A stretch of DNA of 44,895 bases from Candidatus Cloacimonadota bacterium (GTDB lineage Bacteria; Cloacimonadota; Cloacimonadia; JGIOTU-2). Every line of letters starts with the position of its first letter. Within the stretch, counting starts at the first letter, position 1. The DNA is taken from assembly GCA_034722995.1 (NCBI GenBank), contig JAYEOL010000048.1, positions 1 through 44,895 of the forward strand, written 5' to 3'. Under the pieces are notes generated by a model. It did no database searches. It was given only the letters and a program-made list of their open reading frames with translations, and was not told the DNA's origin. Made by a program: the position numbers and the translations under genes. This document shows positions 7,317 through 15,653 of the stretch, piece after piece.

Positions 7317-8516
7317 ATGGCTAAAGAGAAATATGTAAGAACCAGGCCGCATGTTAATGTTGGAACCATAGGTCATATTGACCATGGAAAAACAACTTTA
7401 ACTGCTGCAATGACATTGTGTCTTGAAAAGAAAGGACAAGCAAAGTATGTTACATTTGACCAGATAGATAATGCGCCTGAGGAAAGAAAAAGAGGAATTA
7501 CTATTGCTACAGCTCATGTGGAATATGAAAGCGATAACAGACACTATGCTCATGTTGATTGTCCTGGACATGCCGACTATATCAAGAATATGATCACTGG
7601 CGCAGCACAAATGGATGGTGCAATATTAGTTGTCAGTGCTGCCGATGGCGTTATGCCACAAACAAGAGAACATATTCTTTTGGCAAGACAGGTTGGAGTT
7701 CCTTATATTGTTGTATATATGAACAAAGTTGATATGGTGGATGATCCAGAATTGTTAGAACTTGTTGAATTGGAGATTAGAGATTTATTAAATGAGTATG
7801 AATTCCCTGGAGATGAAATACCAATAATTCAAGGTAGTGCATTAAAAGCATTGAACTGTGGTTGCGGAAAGCCAGAATGTAAAAATTGTGGGTCAATTGT
7901 TAAGCTCATAACAGCTTTAGACGAGTATATCCCATTACCAAAGAGAGATGTTGATAAACCTTTCTTGATGCCAATTGAAGACATTTTCAGTATTCCTGGA
8001 AGAGGTACGGTTGCAACTGGCAGAGTTGAACGAGGACAGGTAAAAATTGGAGATAAAGTTGAAAGGGTTGGAATTAAAGAAACCCGTGAGATTGTTGTAA
8101 CTGGCGTTGAGATGTTTAGAAAGATCCTTGATTCCGGACAAGCTGGAGATAATATTGGTGTGCTTCTGCGCGGTGTAGCAAAGGATGAGGTGGAACGTGG
8201 AATGGTTTTAGCAAAACCTAAAAGTATTACCCCACATAAAGTCTTTAAGGGTGAAACTTACATCCTGACAAAAGAAGAAGGTGGAAGACATAAACCATTT
8301 TTCAGTGGTTATAGACCTCAGTTCTACTTCAGAACAACAGATGTTACAGGAACATTATCCTTGCCAGAAGGCATTGATATGGTAATGCCAGGCGATAATG
8401 TAACAATGTCAGTAGAACTTATTACACCTATCGCTCTTGAAAAAGGTTTGCGCTTTGCTATCCGTGAAGGTGGACACACTGTAGGAGCCGGAGTAGTTGG
8501 AGATATTGTTGAGTAG
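7317..8516 (+). CDS. tuf: Translation elongation factor Tu
   Basis: GTPase that delivers aminoacyl-tRNA to the ribosomal A site. It has G1 GHIDHGKT (residues 19-26), the switch region with [21 protein letters not shown] and the G4 motif NKVD, then beta-barrel domains 2 and 3. The start is the ATG after TTAGGAGG with a five-base gap. The frame is open through the upstream tRNA genes, but that extension is not coding. The protein has 399 residues. Late in domain 1 it carries a cysteine-rich insert, [13 protein letters not shown], with Cys181, 183, 188 and 191, where many EF-Tu proteins have an acidic loop. This may bind a metal. The G4 NKVD replaces the common NKCD. Confidence 0.98.
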   Translation: MAKEKYVRTRPHVNVGTIGHIDHGKTTLTAAMTLCLEKKGQAKYVTFDQIDNAPEERKRGITIATAHVEYESDNRHYAHVDCPGHADYIKNMITGAAQMDGAILVVSAADGVMPQTREHILLARQVGVPYIVVYMNKVDMVDDPELLELVELEIRDLLNEYEFPGDEIPIIQGSALKALNCGCGKPECKNCGSIVKLITALDEYIPLPKRDVDKPFLMPIEDIFSIPGRGTVATGRVERGQVKIGDKVERVGIKETREIVVTGVEMFRKILDSGQAGDNIGVLLRGVAKDEVERGMVLAKPKSITPHKVFKGETYILTKEEGGRHKPFFSGYRPQFYFRTTDVTGTLSLPEGIDMVMPGDNVTMSVELITPIALEKGLRFAIREGGHTVGAGVVGDIVE

Positions 8517-8524
8517 GATTGTCT

Positions 8525-8674
8525 ATGAGAGATATAATAAAGTTGGCTTGTTCCGTGTGTAAATCAAGAAATTATTCAACTACCAAGAACAAAAGAACAC
8601 ATCCTAAAAGAGTTGAATATAAAAAATATTGTCCAATTTGTAGAAAGCGTACTCTACATAAAGAGACAAAATAA
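8525..8674 (+). CDS. rpmG: 50S ribosomal protein L33
   Basis: Short gene of 49 codons. The product has two CxxC pairs (Cys9/Cys12 and Cys36/Cys39), the zinc-binding form of L33, a small protein at the large-subunit E-site region. It begins [12 protein letters not shown] and ends [11 protein letters not shown], both typical of the family. It starts eight bases after tuf and is followed after seven bases by tRNA-Trp, a common arrangement (tuf-rpmG-trnW-secE-nusG). No strong ribosome site is visible, only AGGATTGTCT before the ATG. Confidence 0.95.
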   Translation: MRDIIKLACSVCKSRNYSTTKNKRTHPKRVEYKKYCPICRKRTLHKETK

Positions 8675-8681
8675 TCTTTGT

Positions 8682-8757
8682 AGGCCTGTAGCTTAAATGG
8701 TAAAGCAGCGGTCTCCAAAACCGAAGAGTGCGGGTTCAATTCCTGCCGGGCCTGCCA
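8682..8757 (+). tRNA. tRNA-Trp (anticodon CCA)
   Basis: Acceptor AGGCCTG pairs with CGGGCCT (one G-T pair); anticodon stem GCGGT/ACCG(A) with loop CTCCAAA and anticodon CCA; T arm GCGGG TTCAATT CCTGC. The CCA end is encoded. It lies between rpmG and secE, so its excision would cut the mRNA between them. Confidence 0.96.
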
Positions 8758-8779
8758 TTATTCTATTATATTGAAAAAT

Positions 8780-8968
8780 ATGTTTAAAAAAATTGGAAAA
8801 TTTCTTAGAGAAGTCAGACAAGAATTACACGTTGTTGTCTGGCCCACAAAGCCTGATATTAAAGAAGGAACGACTGTTGTAATCGTATTCTCACTTATTT
8901 TAGGTGTGTTTATATGGATTGTTGATAATATATTTAGTCAAATTGTTAGATTTGTACTTTTCAGATGA
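8780..8968 (+). CDS. secE: Preprotein translocase subunit SecE
   Basis: Single-pass membrane subunit that clamps SecY. The sequence shows the conserved FLREVRQELHVVVWPTKPDI segment and a single C-terminal helix (VVIVFSLILGVFIWIVDNIF). It has 62 residues, the short form of SecE. I chose ATG 8780; an in-frame TTG nine bases earlier is possible. Neither has a Shine-Dalgarno sequence, and the leader after tRNA-Trp excision would be only about 22 bases. The stop overlaps the nusG start by four bases (ATGA), so the two are translationally coupled. Confidence 0.92.
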   Translation: MFKKIGKFLREVRQELHVVVWPTKPDIKEGTTVVIVFSLILGVFIWIVDNIFSQIVRFVLFR

Positions 8969-9498
8969 TAAAAAAGCAGTGGTATGTACTACATACTTAT
9001 GTAAGCAGGGAAAAACAGGTTAAAGAAGCTCTTGAAAAGCTTTTAGAAGATAGTAATCTAAAAGATTATTTTGGTCAGATTATTATTTCTTCTCATAAAA
9101 CCTTTGTTATCAGAAAAGGTAAGAGGTTAGTGAGAGAAAGAAAGATATTTCCAAATTATCTTCTTATAGAAATGGCTATGACTCCAGAAACTTATAATTT
9201 CGTGTTGCGAATTCCCGGAGCAACTAAATTTCTTGGAAGTGGAAAAACACCTAAACCCCTTCCTGAGATTGAAATAAACCGTATTTTAGGCATTAAGCAG
9301 GATAAAAGTGAGCTTTCAAAAATTATGAGCTTTATTATTGGTGGGCGTATCAAAATTGTTGATGGACCTTTTAATGATTTTGAAGGCACGGTTGAAAGAA
9401 TTATTGAAGATAAAGAGAAGTTAGTAGTTAATGTCACTGTGTTTGGACGAATTACACCTGTAGAGGTGAGTTTCAATCAAGTAGAAAAGCTTGATTAA
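8965..9498 (+). CDS. nusG: Transcription termination/antitermination protein NusG
   Basis: NusG binds RNA polymerase and links it to Rho, NusE or the ribosome. The 177-residue protein begins [21 protein letters not shown], the typical NGN domain, has the conserved FPNYLLIEM segment, and ends in a KOW domain ([21 protein letters not shown]). There is no large insert. ATG overlaps the secE stop, and rplK follows after 11 bases. Confidence 0.97.
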   Translation: MIKKQWYVLHTYVSREKQVKEALEKLLEDSNLKDYFGQIIISSHKTFVIRKGKRLVRERKIFPNYLLIEMAMTPETYNFVLRIPGATKFLGSGKTPKPLPEIEINRILGIKQDKSELSKIMSFIIGGRIKIVDGPFNDFEGTVERIIEDKEKLVVNVTVFGRITPVEVSFNQVEKLD

Positions 9499-9509
9499 AG
9501 GAAAGAAAG

Positions 9510-9938
9510 ATGGCAAAAAAGATCTTGGCTAAGGTAAAATTACAACTCCCTGCTGGACAAGCAACTCCAGCTCCACCAGTTGGCCCAGCTTTAGGACAAC
9601 ATGGAGTTAATATTGGAGATTTTTGTAAGCAATTTAATGAGAAAACTAAAAATGATATTGGAATGATTATTCCCGCTGAAATTAAAATTTATAAAGATAG
9701 ATCTTTTAGTTTTATCTTAAAAACACCACCGGCTGCTATATTAATTAAAAAAGAGGTTGGTCTAGCAAAAGGTTCACCAATACCTAATCGCGACAAAGTT
9801 GGCACAATTACAAAGGAACAGCTTGAGAGGATTGCAAAGACCAAAATGAAAGACCTGAATGCAGCCAATCTTGAAGCTGCGACCAGAATGATTGCTGGAA
9901 CCGCAAGAAGCCTGGGTGTTACGATAAAAGAGCAATAG
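9510..9938 (+). CDS. rplK: 50S ribosomal protein L11
   Basis: L11 binds 23S rRNA at the GTPase-associated centre and is part of the stalk base used by EF-Tu and EF-G. The 142-residue protein shows the proline-rich N-terminal region [21 protein letters not shown], then [17 protein letters not shown], and the C-terminal RNA-binding domain with [14 protein letters not shown]. Length is standard. A purine-rich ribosome site (GGAAAG) precedes ATG. It starts the L11-L1-L10-L7/L12 group. Confidence 0.98.
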   Translation: MAKKILAKVKLQLPAGQATPAPPVGPALGQHGVNIGDFCKQFNEKTKNDIGMIIPAEIKIYKDRSFSFILKTPPAAILIKKEVGLAKGSPIPNRDKVGTITKEQLERIAKTKMKDLNAANLEAATRMIAGTARSLGVTIKEQ

Positions 9939-9956
9939 ATAGCAGGAGACTTTCTA

Positions 9957-10664
9957 ATGAGACATGGCAAAAGATATTTGGAAACAGCAAAAAAGATTGA
10001 GAAAGACAAAAGTTATTCTTTAAATGAAGCCATTGAATTGCTTACACATTTACCTAACTCAAAATTTAATGAAACAGTAGAATTGCATTTAAGATTAGGT
10101 GTGGATCCGAAAAAAGCTAATCAAATGGTTAGAGGAACTGTTGTTCTTCCAGGTGGTACCGGCAAACAAATAAAGGTTTTGGTCTTTGCTGATGGCGATA
10201 AAGCTGAAGAAGCTAAGAATGCAGGGGCTAATTATGTTGGAATGGATGACCTTGCTGAAAAAATCCAAAAGGGATGGACTGATTTTGATGTTGCAATTGC
10301 AACTCCTAATTTAATGCGGAAAGTTGGAAAATTAGCAAGAATTTTAGGTCCTAGAAGACTTATGCCAAATCCAAAAACAGGAACAATTACTATGAATGTT
10401 GAACAAGCTGTTAAAGAATCCAAAGCAGGAAAGGTTGAATACAGAATAGATAAGTTTTCTAATATCCATGTGCCTGTCGGTAAAATTTCTTTTGAAAAAG
10501 AGAAAATTTATCATAATATTTTGACTTTAATGAAAGCAATTTTGAGAGATAGACCACCAGCAGCAAAGGGAAAATATATCAGAAGTATGACTTTGTGCTC
10601 TTCTATGAGTCCTGGAATCAAGATTGATTCAGTTTCTTTTCTAAAAGAGATGCAAACAAAGTAG
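9957..10664 (+). CDS. rplA: 50S ribosomal protein L1
   Basis: L1 forms the mobile L1 stalk that helps deacylated tRNA leave the E site, and in many bacteria it represses its own operon by binding the L11 mRNA leader. The 235-residue sequence has the expected N-terminal region [15 protein letters not shown], the central [17 protein letters not shown] and the C-terminal [24 protein letters not shown] is preceded by AGGAG. I see no obvious L1 target structure upstream of rplK, but could not fold it. Confidence 0.97.
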   Translation: MRHGKRYLETAKKIEKDKSYSLNEAIELLTHLPNSKFNETVELHLRLGVDPKKANQMVRGTVVLPGGTGKQIKVLVFADGDKAEEAKNAGANYVGMDDLAEKIQKGWTDFDVAIATPNLMRKVGKLARILGPRRLMPNPKTGTITMNVEQAVKESKAGKVEYRIDKFSNIHVPVGKISFEKEKIYHNILTLMKAILRDRPPAAKGKYIRSMTLCSSMSPGIKIDSVSFLKEMQTK

Positions 10665-10672
10665 GTGATTTT

Positions 10673-11212
10673 ATGAAAAAGAAATCAGTTAATCCACTGA
10701 ATATTGAAAGAGTAAGAAAAATAAAAGACAATCTTGAAAATGCCAAATCAATAATTCTTGTTGATTATAAAGGGCTTACAGTAAAAGAAGATACAGAGTT
10801 GAGAAGAAAGTTCCGAAAGAATAATGTTAATTATTTTGTTTGTAAAAATACCTTACTGAGGCTTGCAACTCGTGATCTGAAAATCAAAGGTGTGGATGAA
10901 TATCTCTCTGGTCCAATAGCTGTTACTGTTTCAAAAGATGACGAAGTAATCCCTGCTAAGGTAATAGCTGGTTTTGCAAAAGAACTGTCAGAGGGAAGAA
11001 ATTTACCTAAATTTAAAGTTGGAATTATTGATAGTAAGTTAATGAATATTGAAGACTTAAATAAAATTGTTACTTTGCCTTTAAAACAAGAACTTTTAGC
11101 AAAATTATTAGGAGGATTAAATTCGCCGATTTCAGGACTGGTTTGTACACTTAATAGTATCTTACAAAAGTTAGTTATTGTTTTAAACGAAATAAAGAAT
11201 AAGAAACAATAA
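10673..11212 (+). CDS. rplJ: 50S ribosomal protein L10
   Basis: L10 anchors the L7/L12 dimers to the stalk base. The 179-residue protein shows the SIILVDYKGLTVKEDTELRRKFRK segment and a C-terminal helix (LNSILQKLVIVLNEIKNKK) that would bind L7/L12 dimers. It begins only eight bases after rplA, so a long L10 leader of the E. coli type cannot be present here, and autoregulation, if any, must use the rplA coding end. A GGTG site precedes ATG. Confidence 0.96.
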   Translation: MKKKSVNPLNIERVRKIKDNLENAKSIILVDYKGLTVKEDTELRRKFRKNNVNYFVCKNTLLRLATRDLKIKGVDEYLSGPIAVTVSKDDEVIPAKVIAGFAKELSEGRNLPKFKVGIIDSKLMNIEDLNKIVTLPLKQELLAKLLGGLNSPISGLVCTLNSILQKLVIVLNEIKNKKQ

Positions 11213-11317
11213 TTAAATATTTATTTATTAATATTATCTCTAATTAAAAATTATTATAACTTTGACTCAATAAACTAATAGTAATGAAGAAATACATTTA
11301 ATATGATAGGAGGATAG

Positions 11318-11704
11318 ATGCCAGAAAGCAATGCAAAAGATAAGATAATTGAGCTTATTAAGAAGCTCAATGTTATGGAGTTAGCAGAATTAGTTAAATC
11401 ATTAGAAGAGGAATTTGGTGTAACTGCCGCAGCACCAGTTACCATTGCTGCTGGAGCTGCAACTACAGAAGCAGCAAAACCGGCAGAAGAGAAGACTGAA
11501 TTTGATGTAATACTTTCCTCAGCAGGAGCCAAGAAGATTCAAGTAATAAAAGTAGTTCGCCAGATTACAAAACTTGGATTAAAGGAATCTAAAGCTTTGG
11601 TTGATGAAGCACCCAAGCCAATCGTTCAAGGCGTTTCAAAAGATGAAGCTGAAAAGGTTAAAGAGAAGATAGAAGCTGAGGGTGGCTCAGTTGAAATAAA
11701 ATAA
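11318..11704 (+). CDS. rplL: 50S ribosomal protein L7/L12
   Basis: Stalk protein that recruits and activates translational GTPases. The 128 residues contain an N-terminal dimerisation helix pair, an Ala-rich hinge ([21 protein letters not shown]) and the C-terminal globular domain ending in [11 protein letters not shown] strong GGAGG ribosome site fits the need for several copies per ribosome. It is separated from rplJ by 105 AT-rich bases containing the word TTGACT, so an additional promoter or processing site is possible but not demonstrated. Confidence 0.98.
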   Translation: MPESNAKDKIIELIKKLNVMELAELVKSLEEEFGVTAAAPVTIAAGAATTEAAKPAEEKTEFDVILSSAGAKKIQVIKVVRQITKLGLKESKALVDEAPKPIVQGVSKDEAEKVKEKIEAEGGSVEIK

Positions 11705-11816
11705 TTCATTGTTTAAAATAAACATTATAATCTTTTATGATTTACCTTAATTTCGGTATATTTTAATAACTAAATAGCAAGATAATTTCTTGGATTAAAG
11801 ATTATAGGGAGAAGAT

Positions 11817-14800
11817 TTGAAGGAAAGAAAATCCTTTTCTAAAATTAAGAAGAGTTTACATGGGTTTAAACTTCCCAGGATTGAGATTCCCAACCTTTTA
11901 GCTATGCAGAAAGGTTCTTATGCGCGATTCCTACAAAAGGAAGTTAATCCAACAAAGCGGAAAAATATTGGATTACAAAAGGTATTTAGTGAGAATTTCC
12001 CGATTGAAGACCCTCAAAACCAATATCTTCTTGAATTTATAAGCTATTCTATACTTAGAGAAAAGTACACTCCTGACGAGTGTATTGCTCGTAATCTTAC
12101 TTATCAAGCTCCATTAAAAGTAAAATTCCGTCTTACTGTTTTTGAAAAAACCATTGAAGGTGAATCAAAAAGGATTAAGAATGTGATTGAACAAGACTTA
12201 TTCCTCGGTGAGATTCCAATAATTACTAACAGAGGAACTTTTATCATTAATGGTGAAGAGAAAGTAATTATAAGTCAATTGCATCGGTCCCCAGGAATTG
12301 TTTTTACAAGTGAAACTCACGGTAGTGGAAAAGAACTTTTCAATGCTAAGGTAATTCCTGTAAAAGGCTCATGGTTTCAATTTGTGACAGATACAAAAGA
12401 TGTTATCTCTGCTCTTATTGATAAAAGGCATAAAGTCCCTGTGACTACAATCCTTCGTTGTGTTGGACTTTCTGATAATAATACAATTCGTGCTACATTT
12501 TATAGAAGTGAAAAAATTGATATTACTAAGGACGATTTTAGTGATCGTTTTTTGTTTGAAGACATTATAGATAAAAAAAGTGGTGAAGTTCTGGCAGAAG
12601 GTGGAAATCTTATCACTGAATTGATAGTGGATAAATTATTAAATTTAGGAATTGAAAATGTTAAAGTTATTGATAAAAAATGGGAAGATGAAAGGAAAAT
12701 TATTGAGAGCACTTTAGAGAAAGACCCAACTTCTTCAACTGAAGATGCATTAAAATCTATATATAATATTATTCGTCCTGGAGAAGAGCCATCACTTGAT
12801 ATGGCAAAAGAATTAATTGATAGGATATTTTTTAATGAAAAACGATATAGTTTAGGCGAAGTTGGAAGATTTAAACTAAATAAACATTTGAACTTAGATA
12901 TTGACCTGAACATACAAATTCTTACACAATCCGATTTTATCGCAATTGTTAAAGAGATAATTAATCTTTATAAAAGTAAAAGTAGAACTGATGATATAGA
13001 TCATTTATCTAATAGAAGAGTTGGTGGAGTCGGGGAATTAGTAGCGAATCAGTTTTCTATTGGACTCTCTAGAATTGCTCGTATTGCACGGGGAAGAATG
13101 ACATTAAGTAATCCTGATGAAATTAATATACTTGGTTTGATTAATACAAATGCTTTGATGGCTGTTGTCCATTCATTCTTTTTAACTGGTGAGCTTTCAC
13201 AGTTTATGGAGCAAACCAATCCTCTTGCCGCAATAACTCATATGAGAAGATTGAGTGCTTTAGGACCAGGAGGTCTAACCCGAGAAAGAGCAGGCTTTGA
13301 GGTACGGGATGTGCATTATTCTCATTATGGTAGAATATGCCCAATTGAAACCCCCGAAGGTCCTAATATCGGTTTGTTAACTTCACCTGCTATTTATTCT
13401 CGCGTAAATAAGTATGGATTTCTTGAAACACCATATATAAAAGTTAATAATGGAACACTTACTCGCGAGGTTGATTATTTGGATCCAGTACAAGAAGAAC
13501 ATCAGAATATTGCTCAGGCAGGAATTGAGGTCGATAAGGCTGGAGATATCTCTAAAAATACTATATTCTGTTTATCAGGAGGGGACTTTGTCAGGGTTCA
13601 TAGAAATGAAGTTAACTATATTGATGCATCAAGACAGCAAATTGTTAGTGTTTCAGCAGGACTTATACCATTTTTAGACCATGACGATGCTAATCGTGCT
13701 CTAATGGGTTCTAATATGCAAAGACAAGCTGTGCCGTTAATCAAACCAGAACCACCTATAGTTGCCACAGGTATTGAAAAATTGGTAGCTAAAGATTCTG
13801 AACTTGCTGTAAAAGCTCCATTTGACGCTATTGTTGAAAAAGTTACTTCTGAACAAATTTTTCTTAAAAGAAATAAGGATACGCGAAAAAAGGATTCTAT
13901 TTCATCGTTAGAAGAAACAAGAATAATAGAATTAAAGAAGTTTACTCGTACAAATCAAGATACCTGTGTTAATCAACATCCGGAAGTTGTTGTGGGACAA
14001 AGGATTAAAAAGGGAAATTTGATATCTGATGGACCCGCAATAAAAAATGGAGAATTGGCTCTTGGTAGAAATATGTTAGTTGCTTTTATGCCCTGGTATG
14101 GATATAATTATGAAGATGCTATTATAATTAGTGAACGGGTAGCAAGAGAGGATGAACTTACTTCAATCTATATTCAAGAACTGGAGGTATTAGTTAGAAA
14201 AACAAGGGAAGGTAATGAAGAATTAACTAATGATATACCAAATGTGCCTAAATATGCCTTAAGAAATCTTGATAAAAATGGTGTTGTGCGAGTAGGGTCT
14301 CATATAAAATCGGGCGATATTTTAGTAGGAAAAATTACTCCGAAATCCTCTGGAATAGACTTATCACCAGAGGAAAAACTTATGAGAGCTTTATTTGGTG
14401 AAAGAGCTGGTGACTTTGCAGATACTTCGTTAAAAGCAAAACCAGGAATGGAAGGGGTTGTAGTAGATGTGCAAGTTTTCTCACGACAAGAGGAAGATCA
14501 AATTTCCGAAGAAGAGAAAAGCGTAAAACTTAAGGAATTAAAATCTAAATATGACCAAGCGAACAAAAAAGTTTATAAATATATGAATAAAAAGCTATCA
14601 GAATTATTAATTGGAGAGACTGCTAATCGAATTACTGAAATAAAAACTGGTAGGTTCTTTATACCACCAAATACTGTTATTACAGAAGAAAATTTTAAAA
14701 AGATTAATTTTAAAAAGCTCAATATTGAAAAGGATCTTGTTGTAAATGAGAAGAAGAATGAGTTGATTTACAATGAGATTATCTATGATGTAAAGAGTAT

Positions 14801-15629
14801 ATTGGAGGAAAACGAGAATAATTATAGAAAAGAGAGAGACAGGATACGATATGGAGATGAACTCCCTTCAGGTGTTCTAAAAATGGTTAAGATTTTTATT
14901 GGGAAAAAACGTCAAATAGAAGTTGGTGATAAAATATCAGGAAGGCATGGCAATAAAGGGGTTATATCAAGGATTGCACCTATTGAGGATATGCCTTTTC
15001 TTGAAGATGGCACACAAGTAGATATAATTCTCAATCCTCTTGGAGTTCCTTCACGAATGAATATAGGTCAGATATTAGAAACTCATTTAGGTTGGGCTGC
15101 TAAAGTATTAGGTTATGGGGTAGAAACCCCTGTCTTTGACGGTGCAAAAATATCAGAAATTCTTGATCACTTGAAAAAAGCAGGCTTACCTGAAAATGGT
15201 AAAGTGGTTCTCTATGATGGAAAAGATGGAGAAGCTTTTCATGAAAAAGTCACTGTTGGCATAATATATATGATGAAACTTAATCATCTTGTTGTTGATA
15301 AAATGCATGCGCGATCAACCGGCCCATACTCACTGGTTACTCAACAACCGTTAGGTGGTAAAGCACAACATGGAGGGCAGAGATTAGGAGAAATGGAGGT
15401 TTGGGCATTAGAAGCCTATGGTGCTTCTCGTCTACTCCAGGAGATGCTTACTGTGAAATCTGATGATGTTGATGGAAGAAATCATACTTATGAAGCCATT
15501 ACAAAAGGTAAAGAATTGCCAGCCCCAGGAATACCTGAATCATTTAATGTGTTAGTTAGCGAACTTAAAAGCCTATCCCTTGATGTTAAACTGATCTCAG
15601 AAAAATCAGAAAATAACTTGAGCAATTAA
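11817..15629 (+). CDS. rpoB: DNA-directed RNA polymerase subunit beta
   Basis: Catalytic beta subunit of RNA polymerase, 1270 residues. Recognisable blocks include GTFIINGEEKVIISQLHRSPG, the fork-loop/rifampicin region (LSQFMEQTNPLAAITHMRRLSALGPGG), GRICPIETPEGPNIGL, MQRQAVPLI, and the C-terminal GGKAQHGGQRLGEMEVWALEAYGA. The start is TTG with a good GGGAG site; no better upstream ATG exists. In the rifampicin region Glu replaces the usual Asp (E. coli D516) and Met the usual Lys (K527). The 112 bases before it contain no strong terminator. rpoC follows after 24 bases. Confidence 0.98.
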   Translation: MKERKSFSKIKKSLHGFKLPRIEIPNLLAMQKGSYARFLQKEVNPTKRKNIGLQKVFSENFPIEDPQNQYLLEFISYSILREKYTPDECIARNLTYQAPLKVKFRLTVFEKTIEGESKRIKNVIEQDLFLGEIPIITNRGTFIINGEEKVIISQLHRSPGIVFTSETHGSGKELFNAKVIPVKGSWFQFVTDTKDVISALIDKRHKVPVTTILRCVGLSDNNTIRATFYRSEKIDITKDDFSDRFLFEDIIDKKSGEVLAEGGNLITELIVDKLLNLGIENVKVIDKKWEDERKIIESTLEKDPTSSTEDALKSIYNIIRPGEEPSLDMAKELIDRIFFNEKRYSLGEVGRFKLNKHLNLDIDLNIQILTQSDFIAIVKEIINLYKSKSRTDDIDHLSNRRVGGVGELVANQFSIGLSRIARIARGRMTLSNPDEINILGLINTNALMAVVHSFFLTGELSQFMEQTNPLAAITHMRRLSALGPGGLTRERAGFEVRDVHYSHYGRICPIETPEGPNIGLLTSPAIYSRVNKYGFLETPYIKVNNGTLTREVDYLDPVQEEHQNIAQAGIEVDKAGDISKNTIFCLSGGDFVRVHRNEVNYIDASRQQIVSVSAGLIPFLDHDDANRALMGSNMQRQAVPLIKPEPPIVATGIEKLVAKDSELAVKAPFDAIVEKVTSEQIFLKRNKDTRKKDSISSLEETRIIELKKFTRTNQDTCVNQHPEVVVGQRIKKGNLISDGPAIKNGELALGRNMLVAFMPWYGYNYEDAIIISERVAREDELTSIYIQELEVLVRKTREGNEELTNDIPNVPKYALRNLDKNGVVRVGSHIKSGDILVGKITPKSSGIDLSPEEKLMRALFGERAGDFADTSLKAKPGMEGVVVDVQVFSRQEEDQISEEEKSVKLKELKSKYDQANKKVYKYMNKKLSELLIGETANRITEIKTGRFFIPPNTVITEENFKKINFKKLNIEKDLVVNEKKNELIYNEIIYDVKSILEENENNYRKERDRIRYGDELPSGVLKMVKIFIGKKRQIEVGDKISGRHGNKGVISRIAPIEDMPFLEDGTQVDIILNPLGVPSRMNIGQILETHLGWAAKVLGYGVETPVFDGAKISEILDHLKKAGLPENGKVVLYDGKDGEAFHEKVTVGIIYMMKLNHLVVDKMHARSTGPYSLVTQQPLGGKAQHGGQRLGEMEVWALEAYGASRLLQEMLTVKSDDVDGRNHTYEAITKGKELPAPGIPESFNVLVSELKSLSLDVKLISEKSENNLSN

Positions 15630-15653
15630 TCATAACTTTATAAGGAATATTGA

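Noticed and set aside
10665-10672. L10-type autoregulatory leader before rplJ
   Set aside because: The gap is only eight bases, too short for the known leader structure; any control would have to use the end of rplA.
11705-11816. Attenuator between rplL and rpoB
   Set aside because: Only very short A/T stems (GTTTA/TAAAC) are visible with no G+C-rich hairpin and T tract, so I cannot support an attenuator.
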